64,000 bases of DNA from JAAXQD01 sp963790095 (lineage in GTDB: Bacteria > Desulfobacterota > Desulfobacteria > Desulfobacterales > UBA11574). Where the stretch lies: contig CAWBNO010000021.1 in NCBI GenBank assembly GCA_963790095.1, forward strand, positions 1 through 64,000. The letters are read 5' to 3'. Positions 60,741-64,000 of this stretch are shown here, piece after piece (position 1 is the stretch's first letter; each line of letters begins with the position of its first letter). The translations under genes and the position numbers were made by a program. Below the pieces are notes generated by a model. The model saw only the letters and a program-made list of their open reading frames with translations, was not told the DNA's origin and ran no database searches.

Positions 60741-61904
60741 TTATGCCAATCCGGCAACCTCTTCTTTTATGGTTACTGCGATCTTAAACAGGGCGGTCAA
60801 TACCAGAAAGCCGATGGCCCATATGGCAATGGCAATAAGAATTTCAGGCAAGGTCGGAACATATTCATTCACGTGATGGAGCGGGTTCGGTACAAATCCG
60901 CCGGAGATCATTCCCAGTCCCTTGTCAATCCATGTGCCGACAAACACGGTGATACAGGCAACCACCAGAACAGTCTCGTTTTTGCGGGTTACCGGATTCA
61001 CCAGCAGAATAATCGATACCACCATCAGTATCATGGATGTCCACATCCAGGGTACCAGAACACCATGTCCGTGCAGTCCCACAAACAGGTATTTTAAATG
61101 GTCCATATGTTCGGGGATGTTGCTGTAAAATACAACAAACACCTCACAGAGAAAGAAGAATACATTCACTGTGATGGCATATGCCACGACCTTGGCAAGG
61201 GACTGGATCTGTTCCTTTCCAGGATCAAATTTAGAAAGCTTTCTGACAATCATGCACAGCAGGATTAAAAATGCGGGACCTGCAGCAAACGCCGAAGAAA
61301 GAAAGCGAGGCGCCAATATTGCAGTCAACCAGAAGCCCCGTCCGGGAAGGCCGCAGTAAAGATATGCTGTTACCGTATGAATACTGACTGCCCATGGAAT
61401 CGAAAGATATATCAACGGTTTTAGCCAACCTGCCGGAGCAACATTGTTCCGCTCGGCTTCGAGTACTTTCCAGCCGATGACAATGTTCAGTAAAAGATAC
61501 CCGTTGAGCACAATCATATCCCAAAAAAGAATCGAGTTGGGTGTGGGGTGCAAAAGAACATTAACAACACGTGTCGGCTGGCCGAGATCCACAAAAATAA
61601 ACAGAATACACATGGTAACCGATGCAACCGCCAGAAATTCTCCCAAAATGGTAATCCTGCCAAATGCTTTATAGTTATGGAGGTAGTAGGGTAAAACCAC
61701 CATGACCGCAGATGCAGCCACACCGACCAGGAATGTGAACTGGGCAATATAGAATCCCCACGATACGTCCCTGCTCATGCCGGTAATTCCGAGGCCGAAA
61801 CTGAACTGCCACAGATAGCAGGCAAAACCAACACCGATAACAGCCAAAAGTGCCGTCATCCATCCATAGTATTTTTTTGTCCCTGTCAACGCCTTTTCAA
61901 GCAT
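60741..61904 (-). CDS. dsrP: Sulfite-reduction-associated membrane protein DsrP (NrfD family)
   Basis: A 387-residue integral membrane protein with about ten hydrophobic helices (LLAVIGVGFACYLWQFSFGL and FTFLVGVAASAVMVVLPYYL among the first). It belongs to the NrfD/PsrC family and exchanges electrons with menaquinone within DsrMKJOP. The ATG at 61904 follows aggtgg 2 bases after the site; a TTG at 61919 would overlap dsrO. Gene order dsrK-J-O-P is as in sulfate reducers. Confidence 0.94.
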   Translation of the reverse strand: MLEKALTGTKKYYGWMTALLAVIGVGFACYLWQFSFGLGITGMSRDVSWGFYIAQFTFLVGVAASAVMVVLPYYLHNYKAFGRITILGEFLAVASVTMCILFIFVDLGQPTRVVNVLLHPTPNSILFWDMIVLNGYLLLNIVIGWKVLEAERNNVAPAGWLKPLIYLSIPWAVSIHTVTAYLYCGLPGRGFWLTAILAPRFLSSAFAAGPAFLILLCMIVRKLSKFDPGKEQIQSLAKVVAYAITVNVFFFLCEVFVVFYSNIPEHMDHLKYLFVGLHGHGVLVPWMWTSMILMVVSIILLVNPVTRKNETVLVVACITVFVGTWIDKGLGMISGGFVPNPLHHVNEYVPTLPEILIAIAIWAIGFLVLTALFKIAVTIKEEVAGLA

Positions 61905-61911
61905 AACCACC

Positions 61912-62691
61912 TCATACAATATAGAAAACTGATGGGCCCGTTCCCAGGGCCGGTTTACGACGAATTGTGTAGTTGCTTCTTAAAACCTTTCTAACTTCTG
62001 ACTCAGGATCATCCAGATCCCCGAAAGTCAGTGCACCTTTGGACACCTCCACACAGGCCGGAATTTTCCCAACCGCCAGCCTTTCCGCACAGAAGTTGCA
62101 TTTTTCAACAACCCCTTTTGTTCTTGTGGGAAAATTAGGGTCGGTCTCCTTGATAAAGGGGCGTGGATCTCTAAAGTTGAAACTTCTCGACCCGTATGGG
62201 CATGCCGCCATGCAGAATCTGCAGCCGATGCATCGGTGAAAATCCATCAGAATAATGCCGTCTTCGCGCTTAAAAGTTGCTTTTGTGGGACACACCCGGA
62301 CACATGGCGGCTTTTCACAATGATTGCACAGGGTCAAAAAAGACATGTGTTTGAGTCTGTCATCTAAAAAGTCCGGTTCCTGCATGGGAAATTCATGTTT
62401 GAACTCTTCAGCCCAGAGCCACTTGATCTCATGATTCTTGTTCTCAAACTTGGGAACATTATGAATCTTGTCACAGATCTCAATCATCGGCTCGAGATCT
62501 TCTTCTGATTGCAATTTCCGTGTGTCGATGACCATTCCCCATCGTTTGGCTGAAAGGACATTGTCACCCTTTGTGGTTTTCGGTGCTGCCGTTTCACTAG
62601 AGGAAGCCAAGACATCGAGGACCGGTTTGGCCCCTAAACCCAGCGCTGAAATTCCAGCTATTTTTAAAAAGCGTCTTCTACTGCTTTTCAT
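61912..62691 (-). CDS. dsrO: Periplasmic ferredoxin subunit DsrO
   Basis: A 259-residue protein with a Tat signal (KSSRRRFLKIAGISALGLGA) and four [4Fe-4S]-type Cys clusters: CNHCEKPPCVRVC, CIGCRFCMAACPYG and CNFCAERLAVGKIPACVEV. It carries electrons between DsrJ and DsrP on the outer membrane face. The ATG at 62691 follows aaggagg and overlaps the dsrJ stop by 1 base. Confidence 0.94.
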   Translation of the reverse strand: MKSSRRRFLKIAGISALGLGAKPVLDVLASSSETAAPKTTKGDNVLSAKRWGMVIDTRKLQSEEDLEPMIEICDKIHNVPKFENKNHEIKWLWAEEFKHEFPMQEPDFLDDRLKHMSFLTLCNHCEKPPCVRVCPTKATFKREDGIILMDFHRCIGCRFCMAACPYGSRSFNFRDPRPFIKETDPNFPTRTKGVVEKCNFCAERLAVGKIPACVEVSKGALTFGDLDDPESEVRKVLRSNYTIRRKPALGTGPSVFYIV

Positions 62692-63095
62692 CACTTTGCC
62701 TCCTTCGGGTCGATGTGGCAATCCCAGCAGTAAGGAGTTACCGAAGCATAATTGTGGCACTTGTCACAAAATTCAGCCTTATCCGTGTGACAATCAAGAC
62801 ATGTACTGGAAAGACTCATATTAAATTTCTTCCCACTGCTGTTTACAAATATCCTCTTGCCATCCCGTACAACCGTGTCCCGCCATTCATTCAGAAGCTG
62901 CATGTGTTCCGACGTCATGTATGCCTTGGGCATCACACACTCTTTGGCGGCTTTCGCCTTCTCGCTCAGCTTGGGGTCGGGCGGCGGAGCGGCCTTTCCA
63001 AGGTTAAACCAGAAAGGAAAGGTCATCAAGGCCACGAGGATACAAAGGCCGATAACAACTTTTCCTTTGTCATACATCTGCTTTTTATTCGGCAT
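62691..63095 (-). CDS. dsrJ: Triheme cytochrome c subunit DsrJ
   Basis: A 134-residue protein with an N-terminal membrane anchor (VVIGLCILVALMTFPFWFNL) and three CxxCH heme sites: CLDCH, CDKCH, CWDCH. DsrJ is the cytochrome of DsrMKJOP, with one heme of unusual ligation. Three ATGs in a row (63101, 63098, 63095) follow ggagg; 63095 gives the best spacing (6). It overlaps the dsrK end by 11 bases. Confidence 0.93.
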   Translation of the reverse strand: MPNKKQMYDKGKVVIGLCILVALMTFPFWFNLGKAAPPPDPKLSEKAKAAKECVMPKAYMTSEHMQLLNEWRDTVVRDGKRIFVNSSGKKFNMSLSSTCLDCHTDKAEFCDKCHNYASVTPYCWDCHIDPKEAK

Positions 63096-64000
63096 CATCA
63101 TCCTCCATTCCCGGCAGGGGTTCACTGCGCAGATCTGTGGTTCTCTTTCCTTCACCGGGCAGAATCAGTGCATTAGCAACCAGTTCATGAACGCCGGTTA
63201 CATCCACTTCGGGGACCCAGTATTCCATTGAAGCCGGAAGCGCCGCCCGATCGATGGCACAAATACAGGAGAGCATATTCACCCCGTGTTTTTCGTGGAC
63301 ATATTTAACCGCATTGGCCCTGGGCAGGCCACCCTGCATCCTCAGTTCCATGTTCTCGCCGGCATTGAGGCCGGACCCGCTGCCGCAACAGAATGTCTGT
63401 TCCCGTATCGTATTGGCAGGCATTTCATAAAAATTATTGCATACGTTTTTAATAACATACCGGGGCTCTTCCAGCAGCCCCATGCCCCGGGACGTGTTGC
63501 AGGAATCGTGATAGGTAACCTTCAAATGGTCATTTCGGCTGGGATCAAGATCAAGTTTATTGTGCTTGATAAGATCGGCGGTAAACTCGGTAATGTGAAC
63601 CATCTTGGTCGATTTGGCATTTTCAAACTTGGTTCCGGTAATGGGCGAAACCGGCTCTTCCAAAAAATCGGCAGGACCGTTCATGGTATCCATATACTGG
63701 TGAATGACCCGCCACATGTGACCGCACTCTCCGCCCAGGATCCACTTCACCCCCAGCCGTTTGGCTTCGGCATACATTTTTGAATTCAGCCGTTTCATCA
63801 TTTCATGGGAGGTAAAAAAACCAAAATTTCCACCTTCGGAGGCATAGGTGCTCCAGGTGATGTCGAACCCATATTTTTCCTGTAAAAAGTGAAACAGCAT
63901 CATGTAGCCCATACAGGTAAAAGTGCCGGGATCGGCAAAAACATCACCGGAAGGGGTGATGAACAGAATGTCGGCGCCCTTTCTGTTGAAACTGGGTTCC
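63085..64000 (-). CDS. dsrK: DsrK, HdrD-like Fe-S subunit, 3' part only
   Basis: The frame is open to the window edge, so the N-terminal part (ferredoxin domain) lies outside. The visible 304 residues contain the CCG-domain text of HdrD-like proteins: ILGGECGHMWR, TYHDSCNTSRGMGL, EQTFCCGSGSGL and a C-terminal MLSCICAIDRAALP. These Cys clusters bind the noncubane cluster that reduces the DsrC trisulfide or disulfide. It precedes dsrJ with an 11-base overlap. Confidence 0.94.
   Translation of the reverse strand, partial: EPSFNRKGADILFITPSGDVFADPGTFTCMGYMMLFHFLQEKYGFDITWSTYASEGGNFGFFTSHEMMKRLNSKMYAEAKRLGVKWILGGECGHMWRVIHQYMDTMNGPADFLEEPVSPITGTKFENAKSTKMVHITEFTADLIKHNKLDLDPSRNDHLKVTYHDSCNTSRGMGLLEEPRYVIKNVCNNFYEMPANTIREQTFCCGSGSGLNAGENMELRMQGGLPRANAVKYVHEKHGVNMLSCICAIDRAALPASMEYWVPEVDVTGVHELVANALILPGEGKRTTDLRSEPLPGMEDDDAE

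Overview
The window looks like chromosome from a sulfate-reducing member of the Desulfobacterota (Desulfobacterales-like). The evidence is the dsrKJOP genes of the sulfite-reduction membrane complex at the right edge, a propionate/methylmalonyl-CoA gene run, a class III PHA synthase pair (phaE-phaC), a hydrogenase nickel pathway (hypAB plus a nikKLM-type ECF importer), and many Tat/cytochrome/Fe-S proteins. Species cannot be fixed from sequence reading alone. Coding is dense. The spaces between genes are unusually rich in palindromic dispersed repeats: at least five families, called R1 to R5 here.

Layout. 1-2.7 kb: the 3' end of a PHA-synthase-like gene and a complete IS110-family element inserted in an R1 palindrome, with a recognisable bridge RNA. 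2.7-6.5 kb (minus): MaoC hydratase, GAF protein, phaC, phaE. 6.6-11.1 kb (minus): a damaged block with a DacZ-type c-di-AMP synthase, an APC-permease/RCK fusion, a truncated APC permease and a universal stress protein, plus a stray hypB fragment. 11.2-12.4 kb: hypB, hypA. 12.6-24.4 kb (minus): sucD, sucC, biotin-dependent carboxyltransferase genes, meaB, methylmalonyl-CoA mutase, epimerase and an aminotransferase. Together these form the succinyl-CoA / methylmalonyl-CoA / propionyl-CoA branch. 24.7-29.5 kb (minus): tgt, queA and two ATP-grasp ligases.

29.9-40.5 kb (plus) is one tightly packed series: SUMF1-like lipid-exported protein, NTT/MFS-like membrane protein with HEAT repeats, cyclic-nucleotide-binding protein, GshB-like ATP-grasp ligase, then a complete Dpp/Opp peptide importer. 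A class III nucleotide cyclase with a PilZ-like tail faces its end. 42-54 kb: gatB; an FG-GAP exported protein; a frameshifted porin; a FadL-like porin; mutL; a 59-residue protein; gatA and gatC; a SPOR protein. 55.4-60.6 kb: a CBS-ACT protein, the nickel ECF transporter nikK-M-L-Q-O, and a YbaK-like deacylase. 60.7-64 kb (minus): dsrP, dsrO, dsrJ and the 3' part of dsrK.

Most notable points: (i) both loops of the IS110 bridge RNA can be read, with guides matching the interrupted target and the element's own ends; (ii) a c-di-AMP synthase sits beside an RCK-domain permease that carries a large in-frame deletion and a premature UAG; (iii) the NTT-HEAT / cNMP-binding / ATP-grasp / peptide-importer series has no obvious textbook function. 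No CRISPR array, rRNA or tRNA gene was seen.
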